Source: an uncultured Prevotellaceae bacterium | GTDB taxonomy: Bacteria > Bacteroidota > Bacteroidia > Bacteroidales > Muribaculaceae | Length of the DNA stretch: 64,000 bases | Assembly: GCA_900318335.1 (NCBI GenBank) | Contig: ONKF01000012.1 | Span: forward strand, 1 to 64,000 | Reading direction: 5' to 3' | Shown here: positions 1 to 7,569 of the stretch, one piece after another | Numbering within the stretch: the stretch's first letter is position 1 | Layout: each line of letters starts with the position of its first letter | The notes under the pieces: generated by a model | What the model was told of the DNA's origin: nothing | Database searches by the model: none | Seen by the model: only the letters and a program-made list of their open reading frames with translations | Translations under genes and position numbers: made by a program

Positions 1-71
1 CAGATACGATACGCGGGGTGTTAAGTTAAGCCTGCGTTACACATTTAATAGCATTAGTACATCCTTCCGTA

Positions 72-1076
72 ATGCTCAGATCAATAAGAGCAGTGATGGG
101 CGAACAGACTAAAACAAAACAGATCATGACTAATAATATCGGTCTTTTACATGGGGTCACAGGATTATGCCTAAGCTCTTTTCTGATGGGGGAAACGGAA
201 AAAGGTTACGATTACCTCCATGATATACAAGATTATTTGAAGGCACATGAACTTGGCATCAGTTTTGATAATGGCATCAATGGAATCTCATGGGCTTTGA
301 TGTTCTTGATGAAAAAGAATTTAATAGACTATGATTTTCAATTGTTTTTTAAAAGTGTAGATTGCTTAAATTATAGAGAATATGCTTATGATCATGATTC
401 ATTTCATAATAAAGAAGCTGTTGCTGACATTTTCTCAATGGTTTATAGCTTAGATACAGTCAAACGTTCTAACGAAGAAAAATCAATTATTATTAAACTC
501 ATTAATAAAAGTTTGTTTAAACTACTCAAATTATTAAACGAGGATGATTTTATTGAACCTGCGAGATTTTCGTTGGATTATTTCACGCCACGATTATTGT
601 TGTTAATTCACTATGTTTCTACCATACACGAAATATCAGATTATTTGCCAAATATACTTGATGAGATTAAACGAGCGGTGATTTTTAGAATTCCAATAAG
701 CCATGGCAACCGACTGTTCCTATCATTCGCTATTTCAAATCGGCTATTTCAAAAAGATAAAGAGTGGAACGAGTTTGCAAGTGTCTTATTGGAAAACATA
801 AGAATAAAACAGATATATGATGAGGTTAATAATAATCCGTATATAAATGACGGGTATGGTGGCATATATTTGTTAATTCGCAAACATACATTTTTCAAAT
901 CAATGATAAAAGATATCGGGGAATATATCTTGGAAAAAATCAACACCTCTTATGAAATAAGACATCTAGAAATCAACTCTATTTATAAACAACATCATAT
1001 GGGATTATATGATGGTATCGCAGGAATTGAATTGATTAAATATCTCATTAACGAAGACAAAAAATGGAAAAGATAA
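72..1076 (+). CDS. LanC-like (lanthionine synthetase C-like) protein
   Basis: A 334-residue AT-rich gene resembling the alpha/alpha-toroid LanC-like family. The repeat signatures are GLLHGVTGLCL near residue 25, NDGYGGIYLLI near 262 and GLYDGIAGIELI near 315, the usual Gly-rich inner-barrel turns. The LanC zinc ligands (a Cys motif of GWCYG type and the later CHG) are not visible, so it probably does not catalyse thioether formation. It may be a binding or scaffold member of the family. An in-frame stop lies at 27-29. The start is uncertain because the first ATG has no Shine-Dalgarno sequence and a later Met precedes the first repeat. The next gene overlaps its end, implying translational coupling with the glycosyltransferases. 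The family call rests on these motifs only. Confidence 0.6.
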   Translation: MLRSIRAVMGEQTKTKQIMTNNIGLLHGVTGLCLSSFLMGETEKGYDYLHDIQDYLKAHELGISFDNGINGISWALMFLMKKNLIDYDFQLFFKSVDCLNYREYAYDHDSFHNKEAVADIFSMVYSLDTVKRSNEEKSIIIKLINKSLFKLLKLLNEDDFIEPARFSLDYFTPRLLLLIHYVSTIHEISDYLPNILDEIKRAVIFRIPISHGNRLFLSFAISNRLFQKDKEWNEFASVLLENIRIKQIYDEVNNNPYINDGYGGIYLLIRKHTFFKSMIKDIGEYILEKINTSYEIRHLEINSIYKQHHMGLYDGIAGIELIKYLINEDKKWKR

Positions 1077-1807
1077 ACATGACTGATTTGACAATACTTA
1101 TACTTGTGCGCTTGGACAGTATTAGTCGCCTTCAAAATATTCTTATAGTATCTGATTTCTTATGTTCGCACCTATCTGCAGAAATCCATATTAGAGAAGC
1201 ATCAAGTTTCAATAATGGTATTTTAGCTAGGTTATTATCAAATAGCGTAATCTACGAATGGGTTGAAGACAATTCACCAATCTTACACAAAACTAAACAT
1301 TTCAACAAAATGTTAGCACGTGTTGACACCAAATTTGTTTCCATTTGGGATGCTGATGTGCTTTGTAACATGAAATATGTTGATCAATGTATTGAAAAAC
1401 TTAGAAATAATGAGGCGGATATGGCACTTCCATATAATGGTGTATGCCTAGATACTTCAGAAATAATAAAGGAATTGTTTTATAATTCACATGATATATC
1501 AATATTTGAAAAGTATTATCAGTTTATGCAGCGCCTTAATCAACATCGCCTAGTTGGAGGGGCTGTAATCATGAATACTGAAGTTTTTAAAAGACTTGGA
1601 GGGGAAAACGAATCGTATTACGGTTGGGGAGATGATGATTTTGATAGATACATTAAATTTATGAATAATGGGAAAAAAATTTTCCGCACAAATAATATTT
1701 TGTTTCATTTATCTCATGAACGAGGTGTTAATAGTAATTATAGTTCTAAAGTTAGAGAATATCTCTCAAAAGCTGAATTGTATAAAACAATTCATACAAT
1801 ACCTTAA
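1064..1807 (+). CDS. glycosyltransferase (GT2/GT7-C, galactosyltransferase-like)
   Basis: A 247-residue putative sugar transferase. The N-terminal half is a GT-A fold with a DxD-type metal/nucleotide-sugar site, SIWDADVLC, near residue 98. The C-terminal half has the GT7 C-terminal pattern: GGAVIMNTEVF followed by YYGWGDDDFD near residue 187, the acceptor-side WG(D/E)DD motif. The ORF overlaps the end of the LanC-like gene. A second Met five codons in (1079) lies immediately after that gene's stop and is an equally good start. There is no signal peptide, so it acts in the cytoplasm. Lying between a LanC-like protein and a second transferase, it probably glycosylates the product or surface glycan this cluster makes. 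The acceptor is unknown. Confidence 0.8.
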   Translation: MEKINMTDLTILILVRLDSISRLQNILIVSDFLCSHLSAEIHIREASSFNNGILARLLSNSVIYEWVEDNSPILHKTKHFNKMLARVDTKFVSIWDADVLCNMKYVDQCIEKLRNNEADMALPYNGVCLDTSEIIKELFYNSHDISIFEKYYQFMQRLNQHRLVGGAVIMNTEVFKRLGGENESYYGWGDDDFDRYIKFMNNGKKIFRTNNILFHLSHERGVNSNYSSKVREYLSKAELYKTIHTIP

Positions 1808-1829
1808 TTATTCTTAATTATTATATCGT

Positions 1830-2777
1830 ATGGACACATTGTTATCAATAATAATTCCAGTCTATAATTCCAGAGACCATATCGAGAAGTGCTTAAATTC
1901 TGTACTGGCGATAAGTATTCCTAAAGAGATCATTGTGATTGATGACGGTTCAACAGATGATAGCATCAGAATCATTGGGAATTATAAAAATAAAGAAATA
2001 AGGATTTATAAGCAAGCGAATCAAGGCGTATCCGCAGCAAGAAATGTGGGCTTAGCTAAAAGTCAGGGGCAGATAATTGCTTTCATTGATAGTGATGATG
2101 TGATTCTAAAAGAAGCATTTGAAACATTTTATTATCAATTTGTTAATTCAAGTGCAGAAATTGGTGTAGGGGCGACCAAAATTGATTTTTTGAATCAACA
2201 GGAGAGCGCTTATAGAATATCACCTTCAAAATTACATGGATTGATTTTAGATGGACAAGATAGTTTTGTCACATTATTAAAAGAAGATGCATTCGTTCCG
2301 TTGGTTTTTAATTATTTATTTAAAAAAACATTTTTAGAAGAAGTGGGTTTACAATTTCATCATCGAATGTCAGAAGATGATTTGTGGACGACGTGCGCTT
2401 TATGCCTTTCAAAAAAAGTTCTTTTTACAGATCAGGTACATTATAATTATAGAAAACAACCACATTCAATTACAATGATGAATCACGATAGTCTATTTAA
2501 AGCAGATAATCTATTGGCCGTTTCTGATGATTTATTGTCATTCACTAAAAACCAAGGTTTTAAAAAAGAAACTTTGGTTTGGATTTATTGTAAAATTCTA
2601 TATATCGATTCTGCTGCCATAGAGATTTATCAAAAAAATAAAATTAAAAAAAGAATTACAAATGTGATGGATATTACTTCCATGACTCAATTTATTCTTA
2701 TGCAGGATGACATAAAAGCTAAACGTATTGCTTTGACATATTACAATAGGATTATTCGATATTTTAACTCAAATTAA
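1830..2777 (+). CDS. family 2 glycosyltransferase
   Basis: A 315-residue GT2 enzyme. The N-terminus LLSIIIPVYNSRDHIEKCL is the classical GT2 nucleotide-binding start, followed by VIDDGSTDDS near residue 36, ANQGVSAARN near 64 and the catalytic-metal motif FIDSDD near 87. A later SEDDLW (about residue 179) is the usual ED catalytic-base region. It is cytoplasmic, with no membrane segments in the C-terminal part. It lies 22 bp after the preceding transferase and 2 bp before the transglycosylase-amidase gene, so it is in the same operon. Base composition is strongly AT-rich, unlike the mnmE-pepT side of the window, which suggests acquisition by transfer. Confidence 0.9.
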   Translation: MDTLLSIIIPVYNSRDHIEKCLNSVLAISIPKEIIVIDDGSTDDSIRIIGNYKNKEIRIYKQANQGVSAARNVGLAKSQGQIIAFIDSDDVILKEAFETFYYQFVNSSAEIGVGATKIDFLNQQESAYRISPSKLHGLILDGQDSFVTLLKEDAFVPLVFNYLFKKTFLEEVGLQFHHRMSEDDLWTTCALCLSKKVLFTDQVHYNYRKQPHSITMMNHDSLFKADNLLAVSDDLLSFTKNQGFKKETLVWIYCKILYIDSAAIEIYQKNKIKKRITNVMDITSMTQFILMQDDIKAKRIALTYYNRIIRYFNSN

Positions 2778-2779
2778 TC

Positions 2780-4513
2780 ATGACTATATCTATTCGTGCA
2801 TTTCTCAAAAAAATGCTAGACAAACATTTAATGCGTTTGGGAGTGGGGTTCTCATATGAAAGAATCATATTCAAACAAAAGATGGTTTTGGCAAATGTTG
2901 CCATATGTCATTTGAAAACAGGAAATACTGTTATTTCTGTTGATTCTTTGGGTATTTCATATAATTCATTCATCAACTTACTATGTGGTAAAAAACAAAT
3001 TAGAATTAACTTTATTAATTTTACTGTATCGTTAAAACAAATTGCCAATAATCCGATTACAATATCCAATTTGTTTTCATGTATTAGCATTCATAAGGAT
3101 AAAATTGAAATCTTTACTAGAATTCGAAATGTCTCAATTGTAGATATTGACATTACCGCAAACTTTTCAAATATTAAGGATAAACCTGAGTGTTTTGTGA
3201 GTATTGACTCAATAAGTTTAAATGATTTTAAGAAAATATTCATGACCAATCTTTCTTCAAATTTTATCAAATCAATATATGATGATACTGGCATAACAGT
3301 GTCTGCATACTATATTCATGACCAGAATAAACACTATAATAGTTTTAATGCATTGATTCGTAATTATGAGACTCTTAAGATACAACCACAAGACATAATT
3401 CTCTCCAAGGAAACTCTAATCAAATGTCTATCTCAACGAAATCATCTAGGAATCAATTATTTGGATTATGTGAAAATTCCAACTTTGCTGAAAGGGGTAA
3501 TTATTATGACTGAGGATCCAACATATGCCCTTCATAGTGGCATTAGCCGAGTAGCTTTAGGTATGACTATTAGGGAAAACATAAAAAAAAGACAATTAAA
3601 AGTTGGCGGCAGTACTATTGATCAGCAACTAATAAAAAATGCATTGCTTAGCGAAGAACGAACACTTTACCGTAAAGTTGAAGAAGCGATTCTTACTCTT
3701 TTAATGGTCAATTACTACCACGTTGACAAGAAGGACATCTTAGAGGTCTATCTTAATATGATTGAATTTGGTCCGAATATTTATGGGATAGAAGATGCGT
3801 CTCAATACTATTTTTCTAAACCGTGTAGAATGATAAGTCCGATTGAAGCACTAGTTCTCGCATATATCATTCCTCGTCCGTTACCTTTCCACAAAGCATT
3901 GTTAGAGAAAACAGATACATTAAGGGAAAATCTATATTTGCATCTGTTGCGGTTTTTCTACTCATTACAGATTAAAGGGATTGCCAATATCCAACAAGAA
4001 TCGTTATACAAGCTGGATTGCATTCAGTTTTCACCTCGATTTGGGACATTATTTTTTATTAAACCAAAGTTTAGAGATATCAAAAAAATTATCATCCATT
4101 GTACTGGGACAAAGAAAGGGGATAGAATAAGTAGAGAACAAATCAAAAAATGGCATCTCGAACGTGGATTTGAAGATATTGGCTATCATTATATAATAGG
4201 GCAAGATGGTAACGTTCAAATAGGAAGACCGCTACATTTAGTCGGTGCTCATTGTTATGGGCAGAATGATGATAGCATTGGAATTGCTTATGTTGGTGGC
4301 CTTGATGAAAGTGGAAACCCATGTAATACTCTTAATGATCTGCAAAAAGAATCGCTTCTTCAGCTATGTGAAAAGCTTAAGAGGCAATTTCAAGATCTAA
4401 CAATACACGGGCATAATGAGTTTTCTAATAAACAGTGTCCATGTTTTGACGTACAGAACTGGTTACTAAAAGAATTAAATAACGTGAGTTCGACGAAAAT
4501 AATCAAAAGATAG
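2780..4513 (+). CDS. GT51 transglycosylase fused to N-acetylmuramoyl-L-alanine amidase (Amidase_2)
   Basis: A 577-residue chimera. Residues 1 to about 220 are beta-rich and resemble AsmA-type repeats. Residues about 240-390 carry all GT51 peptidoglycan glycosyltransferase motifs: EDPTYALHSG (catalytic Glu) near 245, GGSTIDQQ near 276, RKVEEAI and KKDILEVYLNMIEFG near 320. Residues about 433-565 form a T7-lysozyme/PGRP-type amidase: IIIHCTG, GYHYII, and IHGHNEFSNKQCPCFDV with His, His and Cys as zinc ligands. One protein therefore combines a glycan-polymerising and a stem-peptide-cleaving domain. I see no signal peptide or membrane anchor, which is odd for GT51. No penicillin-binding transpeptidase domain is present. 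It is the last gene of the LanC/glycosyltransferase operon. Domain calls are firm; the biological role is unknown. Confidence 0.85.
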   Translation: MTISIRAFLKKMLDKHLMRLGVGFSYERIIFKQKMVLANVAICHLKTGNTVISVDSLGISYNSFINLLCGKKQIRINFINFTVSLKQIANNPITISNLFSCISIHKDKIEIFTRIRNVSIVDIDITANFSNIKDKPECFVSIDSISLNDFKKIFMTNLSSNFIKSIYDDTGITVSAYYIHDQNKHYNSFNALIRNYETLKIQPQDIILSKETLIKCLSQRNHLGINYLDYVKIPTLLKGVIIMTEDPTYALHSGISRVALGMTIRENIKKRQLKVGGSTIDQQLIKNALLSEERTLYRKVEEAILTLLMVNYYHVDKKDILEVYLNMIEFGPNIYGIEDASQYYFSKPCRMISPIEALVLAYIIPRPLPFHKALLEKTDTLRENLYLHLLRFFYSLQIKGIANIQQESLYKLDCIQFSPRFGTLFFIKPKFRDIKKIIIHCTGTKKGDRISREQIKKWHLERGFEDIGYHYIIGQDGNVQIGRPLHLVGAHCYGQNDDSIGIAYVGGLDESGNPCNTLNDLQKESLLQLCEKLKRQFQDLTIHGHNEFSNKQCPCFDVQNWLLKELNNVSSTKIIKR

Positions 4514-4548
4514 TCAGATGGTTATCAATTATCAAGGTCAAACTGTAG

Positions 4549-4716
4549 CATTGGTCTCTTCGGGAAGAAGCGGCCTATGCCAATTATCCCATACCTCAAT
4601 TCTATCATTTCGAGTCTCCAGAGGTGCGGGAGCGCATCTTATATTCTAATTTTCTTCAAGTCAATCAAGATGTGAAGGACATGATTAAGGAGATCCAGGA
4701 GTTCAATAAAAAGTAA
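4549..4716 (+). pseudogene. decapitated 3' end of an element gene
   Basis: An open frame begins just after a stop at 4546-4548 and ends at TAA 4714-4716. It encodes about 55 residues including ANYPIPQFYHF and SNFLQVNQDVKDMIKE, with no start codon of its own. A strong hairpin terminator follows directly, so this looks like the genuine end of an operon whose upstream part was lost when the LanC-glycosyltransferase block arrived. The tail vaguely resembles the C-terminus of Bacteroidales VirD4/TraG coupling proteins, but I cannot confirm this. Confidence 0.45.
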
Positions 4717-4721
4717 GGTGA

Positions 4722-4763
4722 GCGAGGGAAGCCTCCAATATGATGACTTCCCTCGCCTCTTTT
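4722..4763. terminator. rho-independent terminator after the gene remnant
   Basis: A perfect 10-bp stem, gcgagggaag (4722-4731) with cttccctcgc (4747-4756), has a 15-nt loop and is followed by a short T-rich stretch. It lies between the gene remnant (+) and the convergent methyltransferase gene (-), so it may serve both. Confidence 0.7.
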
Positions 4764-6276
4764 ATGCGCTCATGTGCGTCTTCTGTTGGCCGACGGTTTT
4801 CTTTGGCAAAGCCCATCCTCTTTGCTTGGCAACCTCACAGTTGAACTTGTACCACACATCTTCGTCAAGAAACTCAAAGTGCATCGTCCCTTTCTTGTAT
4901 GCCTTGCAACGGAAGAAGCCCCACACAAACCACTCTCCCCATGCTTCGCGGTCATGGTGGCAGTGTAATCCCGAAACATTGTCATAGTTCGTGCCTGTGA
5001 TGTAGCACAAAGCCTTGCAGACATCCTCCAGCTGCTCGATGTTGTAACCATCTAACTGCACCGTGGGATATGCCTCCTTACCGTTCTTCGTGCAATAACC
5101 GCCATAGCCTGTGCCATGAAACACATAGCGGTCATGATAGCCTTTGCACATATACGGTACGATGAACTTGCGATTGACCATGTAGTTCGCATTGGTTTTC
5201 CATTTTTCCCCTGCGGTGCTGTTATCCGCCGAGAAGGAGCAGATAAGGTCAAAGGCTTCAAGTAACGCTGTTTGCATCCGTTGTCCGTTGGTCTGTATCA
5301 CCATGTCGATAACACGATAGATGTTCCCCATGGTGAAAGGCACATTGGTCTGTTGCTCGATGAAGCGGTTAATCTGTTCTCGAAGTTGCTTTGTGGCATA
5401 TTTCTCCATGTGCAGTTTCTTGAAAATGATGCGCCAGTAGTATTTCTGGAGTTCTTTCTTGTACTGCTGATGCGTGACCACTTTCTCATCACCGCTGTAG
5501 CCTCCTGTCATGGTTCCGAATTTGATGGGGATGTAGTCATAACCCTCAGCATCGGGATATTTGGCGGTCTCATTGATTTTGTTGGCTGCTGCCAGTGTCT
5601 CGTCGAAGAGTTTCACTGCCGCCACATATCGGTTTACAAGGTCACGCACGATGTTGTATTGCATGATTCCTTCCCTCTTATTCATATTTGCGATGTCCTC
5701 ATCCACCTGTGAGAAGAAATAGCCAGCAAATTCATCCTTTCCTTCGCCCTCCTTATAGAGTTTTAGAAGCGCCACATGTACGTTAGTCTGACGCTCTGCC
5801 TTGCTGAACACGTCCCCGAGATACTCCCTGCGCCCATAGAGTTCCACCGTCTCTATAAGCTGCTTGTTTTTCTCGTATCGCCATCCTCTTTCGAGGTTAT
5901 CATCGTTGCATAATGCCACAATAGTACATCCTGCCGGTGCGATGTCAAAGGCATGGAGGATATGCCTGGCACCCTCGCTAAATGGCGGGTTCATTATAAT
6001 GTAGTCAATGTGGCTTACCTGCTCGGACGTGACGGAAAGGAAGTCATCAGCAATGATTTCACATTTTCCGTTCAGCAGTTTGCGGATGTTCGGGTCTTTC
6101 TCACAGGCGATGACTTGTGCTGCTCCGTTTTCATTGAGCCAGTCCACGATGTTGCCTTTCCCTGCCGATGGCTCAAGAACAGTCTTGCCACAGACGCTTT
6201 CGTCCATCATCATTCTCTCAATGACCTCTCTCGGTGTCGGGTAGAAGTCCGGGTTGTCTGTAAAAATGTTGTTCAT
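4762..6276 (-). CDS. class I SAM-dependent DNA methyltransferase with DUF4942-type C-terminus
   Basis: About 504 residues from the chosen ATG; the frame stays open to 6369. The start MNNIFTDNPDFYPTPREVIERM matches the usual N-terminus of this family. The SAM-binding motif VLEPSAGKGNI and the catalytic IIMNPPFSEGARH (NPPF, N6-adenine type) follow within the first 110 residues. The remaining ~350 residues resemble DUF4942, common in Bacteroidales mobile elements. The likely product is an orphan adenine methyltransferase that marks the element's DNA against host restriction; no cognate nuclease is nearby. It is downstream of the 6329-6889 gene in the same direction and probably cotranscribed with it. 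Confidence 0.8.
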   Translation of the reverse strand: MNNIFTDNPDFYPTPREVIERMMMDESVCGKTVLEPSAGKGNIVDWLNENGAAQVIACEKDPNIRKLLNGKCEIIADDFLSVTSEQVSHIDYIIMNPPFSEGARHILHAFDIAPAGCTIVALCNDDNLERGWRYEKNKQLIETVELYGRREYLGDVFSKAERQTNVHVALLKLYKEGEGKDEFAGYFFSQVDEDIANMNKREGIMQYNIVRDLVNRYVAAVKLFDETLAAANKINETAKYPDAEGYDYIPIKFGTMTGGYSGDEKVVTHQQYKKELQKYYWRIIFKKLHMEKYATKQLREQINRFIEQQTNVPFTMGNIYRVIDMVIQTNGQRMQTALLEAFDLICSFSADNSTAGEKWKTNANYMVNRKFIVPYMCKGYHDRYVFHGTGYGGYCTKNGKEAYPTVQLDGYNIEQLEDVCKALCYITGTNYDNVSGLHCHHDREAWGEWFVWGFFRCKAYKKGTMHFEFLDEDVWYKFNCEVAKQRGWALPKKTVGQQKTHMSA

Positions 6277-6328
6277 ATTGTTTAGGTGTTGTAGAGGGCT
6301 TGTTTCATCCCTCCGATTAAACATGTTA

Positions 6329-6889
6329 TTAAAAATCGTCGAATAGAGATAACTGGCCTGTCGAAGCACGCATTTTCTTTATCAGCGGCAAATACTTTCG
6401 GTCTTTTTGGACAGTGCTGCTTTCCACATAGCCAATGAGCTTGTCAAGTGTTGCATTCAGAGCGTTTCTTCTTGTGTCGTACTGCTTTTCCCAGATGCTG
6501 GGGTAAGAGCCTCCTCCACAGATGGAAAGGCTATAACATAAAGTGCCAATCCATTTGCCGTTAGGGTGTTGCAGCAACATGATTTCAGCATTGAAGGTGC
6601 CATCTTTGAACACTTGAACATGTTCAGACTTTTCTTTCAAGCTCATGCAATTACCGTTTTCAAGCCATCCATGTTCATTAAAAACAGGTTTCTCTTTGTA
6701 GCCACACATCAGATACTGCTCGTATGTTCTGGCATTGGTAATCATCTGGCATTCCCATTTCTCAGAGCCAAATTGAGCGAACCAAGCCAGTTCTTCAGTG
6801 TCGTTATTCTCGACAGCCTTGTCATACCTTTCATACATCGGTATTTCCACCTTGCAGATGTTAAAATCTCGTTCTCTCATTTTTCTCAC
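6329..6889 (-). CDS. hypothetical element protein, methyltransferase partner
   Basis: A 186-residue soluble protein of unknown function. It is rich in aromatic and charged residues, with a Gly-rich SICGGGSYPSIW segment near residue 122 and the C-terminus STGQLSLFDDF. An LSLFDDF-like tail ends many Bacteroidales mobile-element proteins. It precedes the methyltransferase on the same strand with a gap of about 50 bp to that gene's preferred start, or an overlap if its longest ORF is used. It could modulate the methyltransferase, but nothing in the sequence shows it. An alternative Met lies three codons in. Confidence 0.65.
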   Translation of the reverse strand: MRKMRERDFNICKVEIPMYERYDKAVENNDTEELAWFAQFGSEKWECQMITNARTYEQYLMCGYKEKPVFNEHGWLENGNCMSLKEKSEHVQVFKDGTFNAEIMLLQHPNGKWIGTLCYSLSICGGGSYPSIWEKQYDTRRNALNATLDKLIGYVESSTVQKDRKYLPLIKKMRASTGQLSLFDDF

Positions 6890-7010
6890 TGTTAAACCGT
6901 TAAACTCTTATTATTCTTTTCCCTTTTATCGAAGCTATTGCTCCGTCGGGAATTGTTTTTTACGTTGCAAGAAAGGTGGTCTTCCCATAGAAAGATGAGA
7001 CAAGTAATAT

Positions 7011-7076
7011 GAAAGGGATTTGATGGAATACCCCGATTGTAGGCAATCTGTGGAAGGCTGCCGTCAAATTCCTTTC
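7011..7076. repeat. near-perfect inverted repeat with nested hairpin
   Basis: The left arm gaaagggatttgatgg (7011-7026) pairs with ccgtcaaattcctttc (7061-7076). Two positions differ and both allow G-U pairing. Inside, gattg (7035-7039) pairs with caatc (7044-7048). The structure sits in the 680-bp gap between the divergent genes at 6889 and 7570. It could be a leader, a small RNA or a protein-binding site. Confidence 0.5.
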
Positions 7077-7513
7077 AGATAACTACGTGGTACTTGGCGT
7101 TCTTTCAGAAGACATTACCTTTGCATAGAAAAAACAGTCCGACGGAGCTATAATTAATCGATTTATGGCTCAAAATTGATGAGAACGCAATTATTTGCAG
7201 TTTATGTGATGCTTCTTTTGAAAGTCCATATATTTTTGACATAAATATAATCTTATTAGTTCACTGAGGTTGAAAAAATAATGGTATAATAGTATTGACT
7301 CAAAAGTTTATGTAAGTATGGAAAATTTGACTGAGAGCAAAAACAAAGTGTAGACCAGTTTCTTAATATTTGTTCGTGTTATAAATACATTTCTTTTGAT
7401 AAACAATGATTCATATTCAGAAAACAACTTTAATATTATTTATATAATTGTTCTACTTCACGTTTTTTGTTCTATAAATACTTTTTTAATATCGACTTCT
7501 CAATAAAAAGTAG

Positions 7514-7521
7514 TATCTTTG
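7514..7521 (+). promoter_or_regulatory. Bacteroidetes -7 box for the AlbA_2/GHKL gene
   Basis: TATCTTTG matches the Bacteroidetes sigma-ABfr -7 consensus TAnnTTTG, 48 bp before the ATG at 7570. No clear TTTG -33 element is seen at the expected distance, only a T-rich stretch. Confidence 0.5.
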
Positions 7522-7569
7522 TAAACTTTGAGACAGGAATCTTAGTCATCAATATATAATGGTAAAATA

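Larger units (their letters stand above)
6890..7569. other. 680-bp divergent intergenic region
   Basis: No convincing gene. It holds the 7011-7076 inverted repeat, a TACCTTTG -7-like box reading rightward (7116-7123) and a GCTCAAAAT motif (7168-7176) shared with other promoter regions of the element. The half nearest 7570 is very AT-rich. Confidence 0.5.

Noticed and set aside
72..1076. Catalytically active lanthipeptide cyclase
   Set aside because: The Cys and His zinc-ligand motifs of active LanC are not visible, so only a LanC-like fold is claimed.
4762..6889. Complete restriction-modification system
   Set aside because: Only the methyltransferase has recognisable motifs; the partner has no nuclease signature.
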